From contig NZ_CP095412.1 of the NCBI RefSeq assembly GCF_023016265.1, positions 3,534,001 to 3,598,000 on the forward strand: a stretch of DNA of 64,000 nt. The letters are read 5' to 3'. Made by a program: the position numbers and the translations under genes. The notes below the pieces were generated by a model. That model did no database searches, was not told where the DNA came from, and saw only the letters and a list, made by a program, of their open reading frames with translations. This DNA comes from Blastococcus sp. PRF04-17 (lineage in GTDB: Bacteria; Actinomycetota; Actinomycetes; Mycobacteriales; Geodermatophilaceae). This document shows positions 38,078 through 46,153 of this stretch, piece after piece; position 1 is the first letter of the stretch; each line of letters begins with the position of its first letter.

Positions 38078-38959
38078 ATGGGTTTCCTGGTTGTCCTCGA
38101 CCGCGTGGCGGACGGCGCCGCCTTCGACAAGGTGATCGAGCCTGCACGCCGGGCCGTGCGGGCGGTGCTGCGACCGCAGGCGGTGAGGGACGTCCTGCAC
38201 GGCACGTGGCTGGGCCATCCGCTGCACCCGGTGCTCGTGCAGGTGCCGGTGGGGAGCTGGATCTCCGCCGGCGTGCTGGACCTGGTTCCGAGGCTGCGCC
38301 CCGCTGCGACGTTCCTCATCGGGACGGGTGTGGCCGCCGCCGTGCCCGCGTCGCTGTCGGGTGCCGCTGACTGGTCGGAACAGGAGGTCGGCGTCCGCCG
38401 GCTCGGAGCGATACACGCGGTGGCCAACGCGGCGGCGCTCGGGCTCTACGCCGGCTCGCTGGCGGCACGGGCCACGGACCGCGGCGGGTTGGGGCGCGTC
38501 CTCTCGTACACGGCACTCGGCATCGCGACGGGTTCCGCGGCGATCGGCGGGCACATGTCCTACGCGCAGTCCTCCGGAGCGTCGCACGCGGCCACCGCGG
38601 CCAGGGCGCTCAGCACCGACTGGATGGACCTCGGGCCGCTCGACGACTTCCCGGAGGGGCGGCCGACGCTGCGCACCGGCAAGGCTGCGAGCACGGCCGT
38701 GCCGCTGGTCGCCGTCCGCCGCGGCGCGCGGGTGGTCGTCCTGGTCGGCGCCTGCTCGCACCTGTCGGGTCCCCTCTACGAGGGCACGGTCGAGAAGGTC
38801 CGGGGCGCGGACTGCCTGGTCTGCCCGTGGCACGGCTCGGCGTTCGACCTCGAGAGCGGTGCGGCGCGGCGGGGGCCGGCGGCCAACCCGCAGGAGAAGC
38901 TCGAAGTGCGCATGGAGGCCGGCCGCGTGATGGCCCGGCTGGCGCCCCGGCACGAGTGA
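38078..38959 (+). CDS. DUF2231 membrane domain fused to a Rieske [2Fe-2S] domain
   Basis: The 293-aa protein starts with a DUF2231-type region (GHPLHPVLVQVPVGSWISAGVLDLV, with the conserved GHP-H) spanning about four helices, then a soluble Rieske domain at residues about 200-290. The cluster ligands are GACSHLSGPL (C-x-H) and CLVCPWHGSAFD (C-x2-H). It is likely a membrane-bound ferredoxin-like electron carrier; the partner is unknown. A TAGGGG sequence lies 6 nt before ATG 38078 but lacks the final T of the -10 pattern. Confidence 0.86.
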   Translation: MGFLVVLDRVADGAAFDKVIEPARRAVRAVLRPQAVRDVLHGTWLGHPLHPVLVQVPVGSWISAGVLDLVPRLRPAATFLIGTGVAAAVPASLSGAADWSEQEVGVRRLGAIHAVANAAALGLYAGSLAARATDRGGLGRVLSYTALGIATGSAAIGGHMSYAQSSGASHAATAARALSTDWMDLGPLDDFPEGRPTLRTGKAASTAVPLVAVRRGARVVVLVGACSHLSGPLYEGTVEKVRGADCLVCPWHGSAFDLESGAARRGPAANPQEKLEVRMEAGRVMARLAPRHE

Positions 38960-38984
38960 CCGGCTCCCTGCCGAGGAAAAGAAG

Positions 38985-39025
38985 CCGGCCCGGCCGCCCC
39001 GGGGGGAACGGGTCAGCCGGGCCGG
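38985..39025 (+). terminator. Probable terminator hairpin after the Rieske gene
   Basis: CCGGCCCGGC (38985-38994) can pair with GCCGGGCCGG (39016-39025) across a 21-nt loop. The rest of the gap to 39240 holds no recognisable gene; a short AT-richer stretch at 39124-39135 might belong to a promoter for the 32-aa peptide. Confidence 0.45.
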
Positions 39026-39240
39026 GGTCGGTCCCGACCGGTGCCTCGCGGCGCCGGGCGGACGATCCAGCGGTCGGGACGGCAGGCGGCACTGCCGGCC
39101 GCCCGACCGGAGCGGTGATGACGGTATGTAATTGAAGATCGGCAAGCGATCCCCTGAACGGGTGGAACGATCACCCGAGCGGTGACTCAGCGCACACCCA
39201 GGAAGGTTGCTCATCCGCTCGTCGGGGGCAGAGAGCAGCG

Positions 39241-39339
39241 GTGTTCTTCCTCTTCTCCAACCGGCTGGGCTGCCTGGGTTCGCTGCTCCTGTCGGCCGTG
39301 CTGACGCTGCTGCTGCTCCTGCTCTTCGACGTCCTCTGA
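39241..39339 (+). CDS. 32-aa membrane peptide (conserved-type small hypothetical)
   Basis: GTG 39241 opens a 32-codon frame: MFFLFSNRLGCLGSLLLSAV followed by a Leu-rich helix end (TLLLLLLFDVL), ending at TGA 39337-39339. The FFLFSNRLGCLGSLL start is the same layout as tiny hypothetical membrane peptides known from other actinobacteria. Only a weak purine-rich stretch (GCAGAGAGCAGC) precedes it. Function unknown. Confidence 0.6.
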   Translation: MFFLFSNRLGCLGSLLLSAVLTLLLLLLFDVL

Positions 39340-39360
39340 TCTGGCCGGGCGGCCCGGGCG

Positions 39361-39978
39361 TCAGAGGGTGCTGGCGAGGAGGCCGGCGCCCAGAGCCGCC
39401 ATGACGACGGCGATGACGGCGTCGAGCACCCGCCAGGCCGCCGGACGGGCGAAGAGGGGCCGCAGCAGGCGGGCGCCATAGCCCAGGGCGCAGAACCACA
39501 GCAGGCTCCCGGCGGCCGCTCCCGCGGCGAACCACCACCTCCGGCCACCGTGGCTGTCGGCCACCGAGCCGAGCAGCAGCACGGTGTCCAGGTACACGTG
39601 CGGGTTGAGCCATGTGAGCGCGAGGCAGGCCGCGACGGTGGCCAGCAGACCGGCGCGGGCCCCACCCGCATCGACCGCGATCGCCGACGGGCGCAGCGCC
39701 CGGCGGGTGGCGTGGACGGCGTAGCCGAGGAGGAACGCCGCCCCGCCCAGTCGGATGATCGTGATCGCATCGGGCAGGCGGGCGCTCAGCCAGGAGTTGC
39801 CCGCGACACCGGCGAGGATGAGCGCCGCGTCGGAGATCGCGCACACCGCCACGACGGCGCTGACGTGCTCGAGGCGCAGGCCCTGCCGCAGGACGAACGC
39901 GTTCTGCGCCCCGATGGCGACGATGAGGGAGAGGCCCATGCCCAGACCGGCGGTCGCGGCCAGGAGTCCGGTCGTCAC
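39361..39978 (-). CDS. lysE: LysE-family amino acid exporter (lysine/arginine type)
   Basis: The roughly 205-aa protein has six helices and the LysE signature GMGLSLIVAIGAQNAFVLRQGLRLEHV, plus LAWLNPHVYLDT-type motif LALTWLNPHVYLDTVLLLG. It should export lysine and/or arginine. GTG 39978 is chosen because a TACCGT box sits 7 nt upstream; a farther GTG at 40020 would place the promoter inside the gene. It is divergent from the LysG-like regulator, which classically activates lysE when basic amino acids accumulate. Confidence 0.9.
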   Translation of the reverse strand: MTTGLLAATAGLGMGLSLIVAIGAQNAFVLRQGLRLEHVSAVVAVCAISDAALILAGVAGNSWLSARLPDAITIIRLGGAAFLLGYAVHATRRALRPSAIAVDAGGARAGLLATVAACLALTWLNPHVYLDTVLLLGSVADSHGGRRWWFAAGAAAGSLLWFCALGYGARLLRPLFARPAAWRVLDAVIAVVMAALGAGLLASTL

Positions 39979-39985
39979 GGAGTCG

Positions 39986-40042
39986 ACGGTATGTACGGCC
40001 TCATCGACAGTCCAGCTCACGTTCCTTAGGGCTCATTAGCAT
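39986..40042. promoter_or_regulatory. Divergent leaderless promoters for lysE (-) and its regulator (+)
   Basis: On the minus strand TACCGT (39986-39991) lies 7 nt before the lysE GTG. On the plus strand TAGCAT (40037-40042) lies 6 nt before the regulator ATG at 40049. The 70-bp gap must also hold the regulator-binding site; no clear T-N11-A dyad was picked out. Confidence 0.5.
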
Positions 40043-40048
40043 CGCTTC

Positions 40049-40939
40049 ATGGACGTCGATCTGGCCCAGCTCCGGACGCTCGTCGCGGTGGTCGACGAGG
40101 GCACGCTGGAGGCGGCCGCCCGACGGCTGCACGTGACGCCCTCGGCCGTGTCGCAGCGCCTGAGGGCGCTCGAGGTCGCCACCGGACGGGTGCTCGTGCA
40201 GCGCGGGCGGCCCGCGTCGGTGACCACCGCCGGCGAACCGGTGCTGAGGCTGGCCCGCCAGGTGGGGCTGCTGGTCGAGGACGCCAGCCGGCACCTGGAG
40301 CCGACCGAGCCGGCGGCCGCACCCGCGGTGCCGATCGCGGTCAACGCGGACTCCCTGGCCACCTGGGCGCTGCCCGCGCTGGCGCCGCTGGCCTCCGAAC
40401 TCCGCTTCGACCTGCACAGCTCGGACCAGACGCACACCAGCGCGCTGCTGCGGGCCGGCACCGTGATGGGCGCGGTCACCTCCGATGCCGAGCCCGTCGC
40501 CGGGTGCCGCGTGACCGGCCTCGGCAGCATGCGGTACCTGCCCTGCGCCGCGCCGTCCTTCGTCGAGCGGTGGTTCCCCGAGGGGCCGGAGGCGGAGGCG
40601 CTGCAACGGGCGCCCGTGGTGGTGTTCGACCGCCGCGACGACCTGCAGCACGCCTACCTGCGCCGTCACCTCCCGGCCAGCGCCGAGGTGCCGATCCACT
40701 ACGTGCCCTCGTCGGCGGACTTCCGCAGCGCAGTGGCCCTCGGTTTCGGCTGGGGCATGCTGCCGGAACTCCAGTTGGACGCCAGGTCGGGCGAGGGAGC
40801 GGTCACGCCGTTCGATCTGACCGGTGCCGTGGACGTCGTCCTGTACTGGCAGCAGTGGCGACTGGAATCCGAGCCGCTCGACCGGGTGGCTGGCGCACTG
40901 ACGGGGGCGGCGCGCGCTCAACTCCGGCAACGGAAGTGA
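40049..40939 (+). CDS. lysG: LysR-family regulator, LysG/ArgP type
   Basis: This 296-aa LysR protein begins DLAQLRTLVAVVDEGTLEAAARRLHVTPSAVSQRLRALE, a textbook winged helix-turn-helix, followed by a cofactor-binding domain with NADSLATWALPAL and FRSAVALGFGWGMLPE. This N-terminus and its position divergent from lysE match LysG, which activates lysine/arginine export. Family and context are clear; the effector is inferred. Confidence 0.9.
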   Translation: MDVDLAQLRTLVAVVDEGTLEAAARRLHVTPSAVSQRLRALEVATGRVLVQRGRPASVTTAGEPVLRLARQVGLLVEDASRHLEPTEPAAAPAVPIAVNADSLATWALPALAPLASELRFDLHSSDQTHTSALLRAGTVMGAVTSDAEPVAGCRVTGLGSMRYLPCAAPSFVERWFPEGPEAEALQRAPVVVFDRRDDLQHAYLRRHLPASAEVPIHYVPSSADFRSAVALGFGWGMLPELQLDARSGEGAVTPFDLTGAVDVVLYWQQWRLESEPLDRVAGALTGAARAQLRQRK

Positions 40940-41013
40940 TCGCTGCGAGGAGCGGCGGTTGCCGGCGGTAGCCTCGCACCGGGCCGCAGGACCCGAGCGC
41001 TCCTGCACCCGCC

Positions 41014-41086
41014 GGGCCTCTAGCTCAATTGGCAGAGCAGCGGACTTTTAATCCGCGGGTTGTGGGTTCGATCCCCACGGGGCCCA
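41014..41086 (+). tRNA. tRNA-Lys (TTT)
   Basis: The acceptor GGGCCTC pairs with GGGGCCC (one G-T), the D-arm starts GCTC, the anticodon loop is CTTTTAA (anticodon TTT), and the T-arm is GTGGG-TTCGATC-CCCAC. The discriminator is A. It is a solitary gene, fittingly 75 bp after the lysine-export regulator, though that closeness is probably chance. Confidence 0.95.
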
Positions 41087-41225
41087 CCCTCTTCGTGTGC
41101 GAGCTCAGCTGATCCTTGGCGTTCCCCCACGTCGACGCGCACCGATGACTCCGAGTCGCTGCCGCAGTCCCATGCACATTCCCCATCACGGGAACCGGCA
41201 TCCGGATCGAGCGGCGGTGGGCAGC

Positions 41226-41585
41226 GTGGCGGTCATCGAGGACGTCCGGCCGCTCGGCGCTCAGCTCGAGCGTTCGTACCAGGTCCACGTGCGCGGCCGG
41301 TTGAAGTTCCGCGTCGGGCAGATGGTCTACGTGGCCTTCTCCCTCGACGAAGCAGTGATGGGCCTCGCGTTCCCCAAGGAGGAGCGAGCGGCGCTCGTCC
41401 TGGGCAAACCGCACAAGTTCCAGCTGCCGCCGGCGTCGGACCTGCGCTTCGACTGGGTTCATGCCGACCTCGCCGCCCTGGACCCGACCGAGGCCCGCGA
41501 ACTCGTCGTGGACGCGTGGCGCATGGTCGTCCCCAGGAAGCTGTCCAGGGCCTACGGCATCGCCCACCCTCTGGGCCCGGGATGA
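41226..41585 (+). CDS. MmcQ/YjbR family protein
   Basis: The 119-aa protein MAVIEDVRPLGAQLERSYQ... follows the MmcQ/YjbR fold (CyaY-like, DNA-binding in appearance): VRGRLKFRVGQMVYVAFSLDEAVMGLAFPKEERAALV, then WVHADLAALDPTEARELVVDAWRMVVPRKL. GTG 41226 is preferred over upstream in-frame codons because family members begin at this point. The molecular role of the family is not settled. Confidence 0.82.
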   Translation: MAVIEDVRPLGAQLERSYQVHVRGRLKFRVGQMVYVAFSLDEAVMGLAFPKEERAALVLGKPHKFQLPPASDLRFDWVHADLAALDPTEARELVVDAWRMVVPRKLSRAYGIAHPLGPG

Positions 41586-41804
41586 GCACCCGCGGAACCG
41601 CCGGGTGCCCGGCCCCGTGGGCGGACCCCACGCGCGGTTCGACCGGGCAGCGGTGGCCACCGCGCCTCCCGCGCCGCCGGGCGGGCGCTCGGCCTGCCAC
41701 TCGACGAGTGACCGGACACGATCGGCGACACCGAACGGTGGACCCTTCACCGCTCTCCTGTCGCCGGGGTGGGTGCTGCGCTCCCGCCCAGCAGGACGGC
41801 GTGC

Positions 41805-42182
41805 TCAGGGACGACGCGAACCGGTGAGGCGCTGCTGACCGCTCGAGGCGTGACGACGCCGGTCACCCCAGGAGGCGGCGGCCGCACCCAGGAGCAGGAG
41901 TGAGGGCAGCAGGAAGGCCAGCCCGATCCCCAGACCGGTGACGAGCGACCAGGCGAGCGACATCACGGCAAGGGCCCCGACGACCCCGGACGCCACCGCG
42001 GTCCTGCCCACCGTCTCGGCGAGCAGCGCCAGGACGCCGCAGGCCAGTGGTACGCCGAAGAGAACGAAGGCGAACCGGCCGCTGTCCTCCCATGCGAGTC
42101 GCCAGTGCCAGGCGGTGACGCCGAGGAGACCGGCGAGCGCCACCGCGATCAGACCCTGCGCGGCTCGTGAGGCGACGCCCAT
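41805..42182 (-). CDS. Four-helix membrane protein of unknown function
   Basis: The 125-aa protein from ATG 42182 has about four hydrophobic segments (GLIAVALAGLLGVTAWHW; FAFVLFGVPLACGVLALLAE; AVASGVVGALAVMSLAWSLV; GIGLAFLLPSLLLLGAAAA) and a short basic tail. A TACGCT sequence (42191-42196) lies 8 nt upstream, slightly more than in other leaderless-type starts here. No family is recognised. Confidence 0.65.
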   Translation of the reverse strand: MGVASRAAQGLIAVALAGLLGVTAWHWRLAWEDSGRFAFVLFGVPLACGVLALLAETVGRTAVASGVVGALAVMSLAWSLVTGLGIGLAFLLPSLLLLGAAAASWGDRRRHASSGQQRLTGSRRP

Positions 42183-42196
42183 GCCCGGTGAGCGTA

Positions 42197-42577
42197 GGGC
42201 TTCTCGACGCATCCGGTCCCGGTGTCGGGCCGTCACGGAGAGGCACCGGCCGCTCCTGGTGGTCGGTGACCATGGGCGCCGTGGGTGCGTGGTCCGGAGA
42301 CGGACGGCGACACGCGGAGGAGGACACGACGCGGTGTCCGTGACTGCGCCTTGAGCCGGGCCGTCCACGCTCACGCGGGGGCTTCTTTGTCGACATGTGC
42401 CCGGGTTTAGACGCAGGTCGCCGCCTGGTCGGGAGGTTTCGACAACGATCCGGAAACACGCCGCCCCGACCGGAGGCCCTTGCCCGCCGGAACGCCCGGC
42501 AGCACCTACCTTTCTCTCATCCGCCACGGCTGGCGGTGGCCGATGCACTTCCCCAGCGTCGGTCGTTACAAGGAGTG
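42197..42577. other. Intergenic region without a recognisable gene
   Basis: About 380 bp separate the minus-strand membrane protein from the plus-strand 209-aa protein. Open frames exist in both directions but none has convincing start signals or content. A ribosome site, AAGGAG, at about 42569 belongs to the downstream gene. Confidence 0.5.
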
Positions 42578-43207
42578 ATGAGCGTGACTGGCGTGCGCAG
42601 TTTTTCCGGTGGTGAAGCCGTCCTCGACGGCGTGGTGTGCCACGGATGGTGGTTGATCGTCGACGAGGAGGGCCCTGCCCGGATCGTCGACGGGCCCTTC
42701 CCCGACCGGGGGGCCGCCCGCTGGGCGGCGAGCAGACGGGACGCCGACGTCGTCGTGCGGCCGGTGTACGGCGTCCGGCGTCCCGACGGATCGCTCAACC
42801 GCCGGCCCTCTCCGCAGGACTGGGCCTGGCTGGCGCACCTCGGCGAGCAGCTGGAGCGGCTGCCCGACGACTGGGAGAGCCAACTGGCCGAGCACGACCG
42901 GCTCGTCACCCTCATGGTCGAGATCGGCGCCGCGCTGGCCGAGACCGGCCTCCCGCTGCACGTGGCCACCGGGCCCGGCAGCGAGGTGGGTGGTGCATCC
43001 CTGGCCCCCGAGCCGCAGCTGGAGGGCGTCGTCGTGACCTGGCGGCAGCACGACCGCATGAGCATCGACCAGGTACACGGGCCTGCCGCGGACTCGCTGG
43101 TCCAGCAGGTCATGAACCGCACGCTCGGGCACGTGCTCACGCTGCGCGGCTTCGTCGTCGAGCCCTTCGGAGGGGCCAGCGGGCACGTCGTCCGCAGCGC
43201 TGCCTGA
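42578..43207 (+). CDS. 209-aa protein of unknown function
   Basis: ATG 42578 follows AAGGAG. The soluble protein has VVCHGWWLIVDEEGPARIVDGPFPDRGAARWAA and DADVVVRPVYGVRRPDGSLNRRPSPQDWAWLAHLG in the N-half, then EQLERLPDDWESQL and a C-half with LEGVVVTWRQHDRM. No catalytic motif or membrane segment is visible. Strong codon bias supports that it is real. It is convergent with the GGDEF gene across a clear terminator. Confidence 0.72.
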   Translation: MSVTGVRSFSGGEAVLDGVVCHGWWLIVDEEGPARIVDGPFPDRGAARWAASRRDADVVVRPVYGVRRPDGSLNRRPSPQDWAWLAHLGEQLERLPDDWESQLAEHDRLVTLMVEIGAALAETGLPLHVATGPGSEVGGASLAPEPQLEGVVVTWRQHDRMSIDQVHGPAADSLVQQVMNRTLGHVLTLRGFVVEPFGGASGHVVRSAA

Positions 43208-43225
43208 CTCCGGCAGCTGACCGCC

Positions 43226-43255
43226 GAGCAGCCCCGGCCCCTCCCGGGGCTGCTC
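43226..43255. terminator. Bidirectional terminator hairpin
   Basis: GAGCAGCCCCGG (43226-43237) pairs perfectly with CCGGGGCTGCTC (43244-43255) over a 6-nt loop. It lies between the convergent 209-aa protein and GGDEF genes. Confidence 0.8.
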
Positions 43256-43264
43256 GCGGGACGG

Positions 43265-45070
43265 TCAGGGAGTGACGGGCTGGACCTGTTCGGCCTCGAG
43301 CGAGGCGTCGAAGTAGACGGTGGTGCCGCGGCCGCGGCGCTTGGCCGTGTACATGGCCAGGTCCGCCCGGCGGATCAGGGTGTCGATGTCGGTGTCGGGA
43401 CCGCCGAACGCGACGCCGAGGCTCGCCCCCACCGTCGCCGAGCGACCACCGCCGAGCTCGATCGGCAGCTCCAGCTGTGCACGGACCCGCGACAGGACCT
43501 GCTCGACGCCGGCCGTCCCGATCGGGCCGTGCAGCAGGATGGCGAACTCGTCACCGCCCAGCCGGGCGGCCGTGTCGGCGGCGCGTACCGCCTCGTGCAG
43601 GCGCTGGGCGAACACCTTGAGCAGCAGGTCGCCCGCCTGGTGGCCGTAGGTGTCGTTGACCGGCTTGAAGCCGTCGAGGTCGATGTAGACGGCCGCCGGC
43701 CACTGACCGTTGCGGCCGGCCAGATTCAGTCCGTTGGCGGTGCGGTCGAGGAAGAGCGTGCGGTTGGGCAGCTCGGTGAGCGGGTCGTGCATGGCCGCGT
43801 GCCGGAGCTCCTCCTGCAGCTCGATGACCCGGCGGAGGTCGGTCTCGAGCCGGCCGCGGTCCAGCGACGTGGCGACGTGGTGACCGAAGGTCTCGAGCAG
43901 CGCGAGGTCGCTGCCGGCGAAGGTGCCCACGTCACCGAGGCGGTCGGTGACCAGCAGCAGGCCCTGCACCCGGCCCTCGGTGCTCAACACCGACACCATC
44001 GCGTCCTTGAGGCCGTGCCGCGTGGCGTACCGGCCGAGCTCGGCGCCGCCGGCAGCACCGGTCCGGCTCGTCGGCAGGCCGGTCTCCCAGGCGGCGGCGA
44101 CCAGGCGGTCGGCGTCCTCGCGGTGCGGGAGCGGGAGCAGCGCGGCGGGCTCCTCGCCCTCGCGGCTGCGGCTCAGCGTCGGCACGGCGTCGTCCTCACC
44201 GAAGAGCACGAGCTCGGCGGCCGCGGCCCGGAACGCGCCGCGGACGGCGGTCAGGAAGTCGGTCAGCGCGGTCGGCGCGTCCCCGCCGGTGTAGAGCAGC
44301 GAGGTCACCTCGTGCAGCTGGCGCAGGTTGTCCTGCTGCTCGCGTGCCTTGGCGTAGGCGCGGTAGGCCGTGATCAGCAGGACCGACGGCAGGGCGAGGA
44401 GGACCAGCGAGGCCGGGTTCTGCATGGCGAGCTGTACCGCCAGCAGGCCGAACGCCGCCATCGCCAGCCCGAAAGGCATGGAGAGGGCGAGCATGCGCGG
44501 CAGCGCCCGGAGACCCAGGAAACCCTGCGACAGGCTGATCGCGGCGAAGATGCACACCCCGGCCGTCAGGGTGCTGACGGCGACCGCGGCCAGCCCCGCA
44601 ACCCAGTTCCAGGCGCCGGAGAGCACGCTGTCCTGCGCCAGCAGCGCGAACACGGTGGTCGCCAGGCACGCGCTCAGGGCGTACTGGGCGAGGTTGAAGG
44701 CGAGTTTCAGCCCGGTCTGCCGCCGGTGCAGCACGAGGGCGAGCGCGGCGCCGGTGAGCTGCGCGGCGACCAGGGCGGCCGGCTGGAGGAGGTACAGCCC
44801 GGCGACGAGGACCAGGTCGGCGAGGGAGAAGGAGTGGGAGTCCCTCTTCAGCTGGATGTGCACCACGAGCAGCTCGCCGGCGGCGAAGGCGAGCACCCAC
44901 AGCGGCCACGGCAGCTCGACCGCCCCGTCGAGACGGGGCAGATCGCGGACGACGAGCACGAACAGCGCGGCGGCCGCCGCTCCCACGAGGGCGACGAGCA
45001 GGCCGATGCGCCGGCTCGTCGTGGGCAGCCGCCTGCGGCCGGGCGCGGCGGCCCGCGGCGTCGCGGTCAT
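43265..45070 (-). CDS. Membrane GAF-GGDEF diguanylate cyclase
   Basis: The 601-aa protein has about 8-9 N-terminal membrane segments (MASE-like sensor, residues about 20-230), a GAF-like domain (about 250-410) and a C-terminal GGDEF domain. The active site reads RLGGDEFAIL (near residue 505), and an RxxD inhibitory site lies five residues upstream (RAADTAARLGGDEF), so product feedback by c-di-GMP is likely. No EAL domain follows. It should make c-di-GMP in response to a membrane or cytosolic cue. Confidence 0.9.
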   Translation of the reverse strand: MTATPRAAAPGRRRLPTTSRRIGLLVALVGAAAAALFVLVVRDLPRLDGAVELPWPLWVLAFAAGELLVVHIQLKRDSHSFSLADLVLVAGLYLLQPAALVAAQLTGAALALVLHRRQTGLKLAFNLAQYALSACLATTVFALLAQDSVLSGAWNWVAGLAAVAVSTLTAGVCIFAAISLSQGFLGLRALPRMLALSMPFGLAMAAFGLLAVQLAMQNPASLVLLALPSVLLITAYRAYAKAREQQDNLRQLHEVTSLLYTGGDAPTALTDFLTAVRGAFRAAAAELVLFGEDDAVPTLSRSREGEEPAALLPLPHREDADRLVAAAWETGLPTSRTGAAGGAELGRYATRHGLKDAMVSVLSTEGRVQGLLLVTDRLGDVGTFAGSDLALLETFGHHVATSLDRGRLETDLRRVIELQEELRHAAMHDPLTELPNRTLFLDRTANGLNLAGRNGQWPAAVYIDLDGFKPVNDTYGHQAGDLLLKVFAQRLHEAVRAADTAARLGGDEFAILLHGPIGTAGVEQVLSRVRAQLELPIELGGGRSATVGASLGVAFGGPDTDIDTLIRRADLAMYTAKRRGRGTTVYFDASLEAEQVQPVTP

Positions 45071-45072
45071 GC

Positions 45073-45234
45073 CTACTGCATCGGCACGGAGGGCCGAAGC
45101 TGTAGCGACTCCACGATGGTTTCCGCGCCAGGAACACGCAGGGGTGAGCGCCGGCGCAGCCGGGCGGGCAGGCGGGCCCCGGTCGGGCCGGCCCAGGGGG
45201 TACGGGACGGGGTGATCATGGCGCTCCTCGGCAT
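45073..45234 (-). CDS. Possible 53-aa peptide directly upstream of the GGDEF gene
   Basis: ATG 45234 is preceded by GGGAG and opens a 53-codon frame ending TAG two bases before the GGDEF ATG. The basic peptide (SAMITPSRTPWAGPTGARLP, then Arg/Leu-rich) has no known family. The tight spacing could couple its translation to the cyclase; it may also be a chance frame in the leader. Confidence 0.3.
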   Translation of the reverse strand: MPRSAMITPSRTPWAGPTGARLPARLRRRSPLRVPGAETIVESLQLRPSVPMQ

Positions 45235-45311
45235 CGGTGGCTCCCGAGCATCGCCGTGAGGTCTGACATTCCCCGGTCCGCGACCTGACAACTGCCTGGC
45301 AGCCGGACCGC

Positions 45312-46153
45312 TCAGGCGTCCAGGAACTCCTCGATGACCGGCGCCAGCTCCTCGGGTTCGGTCACCAGGGCGATGTGCCCCCCGTTGTAGACGTACAGCC
45401 GGGCATCGGGGAGCAGCCTCGACATGATCCGCGCGTTCACCAGCGGCACGATCGGGTCGTCGTCCCCGGCGACGACCAGCGTCGGCTGCCGGATGAGCTT
45501 GAGGAACGGCAGGCTGCTCCAGCCCGCGCTCGCGGCCAGCTGGTAGTAGTAGCCGCGCCGCGGTCCCAGCCGCGTCGCCGAGTGCAGCACCCGCGCGGCC
45601 CGCTCCGGCTCGGTCCGCATCGTGCCGCCGTAGATCTCGCCGGCGATGCTGCGCGCGTAGTCGGGGTCGCGGTGCCGCCGCGGGGTGAGCATGCGGGCCA
45701 GCACCCGCGGATTGGCCGGGACCATCAGCGACCCGGTGGCCGTCGCCGCGAGCACGAGCCGCCGGCAGCGGCTGCGATGCTGCGCGGCGAAGTGCTGGGC
45801 CAGGCCGCCGCCCCACGAGAGACCGAGCACGTCGACCGGGTCGTCGAACCCCAGCCGGGTCATCGCCCGCGCCACGACCGGGCTGAACGTGGCCAGGTTG
45901 TAGGGGACGACGGGCCGCGGCGATCCTCCCACCCCGGGGACGTCGAACCGGATCACCGTGCGCCGTGGCTCCAGCGCGTCGACGAACGGCTGGAGCACCT
46001 CGAGGCTGGCTCCGATGCCGTTCATCAGCAGCAGGGGCGGCACGGAAGCGTCCGTCCCCGGACGCACCGCCACGCGGAGGGTGCGCCCCCGGCCGTCACC
46101 GAGCGGACGTATCCGCCGCGGACGGCGGACGTCGGTCTACTTGTCGAAGACAT
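45312..46153 (-). CDS. Alpha/beta hydrolase of the PHA depolymerase type, apparent -1 frameshift near its start
   Basis: The body contains PPLLLMNGIGASLEVLQPFVDAL, the nucleophile elbow GLSWGGG, the acid loop VAGDDDPIVP and NGGHIAL with the catalytic His, the pattern of intracellular PHA depolymerase-like hydrolases. The clean frame offers only GTG 46073, inside the conserved strand RTLRVAVRPG. ATG 46153, overlapping the end of the synthase gene, opens another frame reading SSTSRPTSAVRGGYVRSV; adding one base near 46095-46100 joins it to DGRGRTLRVAVRPG as in relatives. The intact gene would be coupled to the PHA synthase. Confidence 0.72.
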
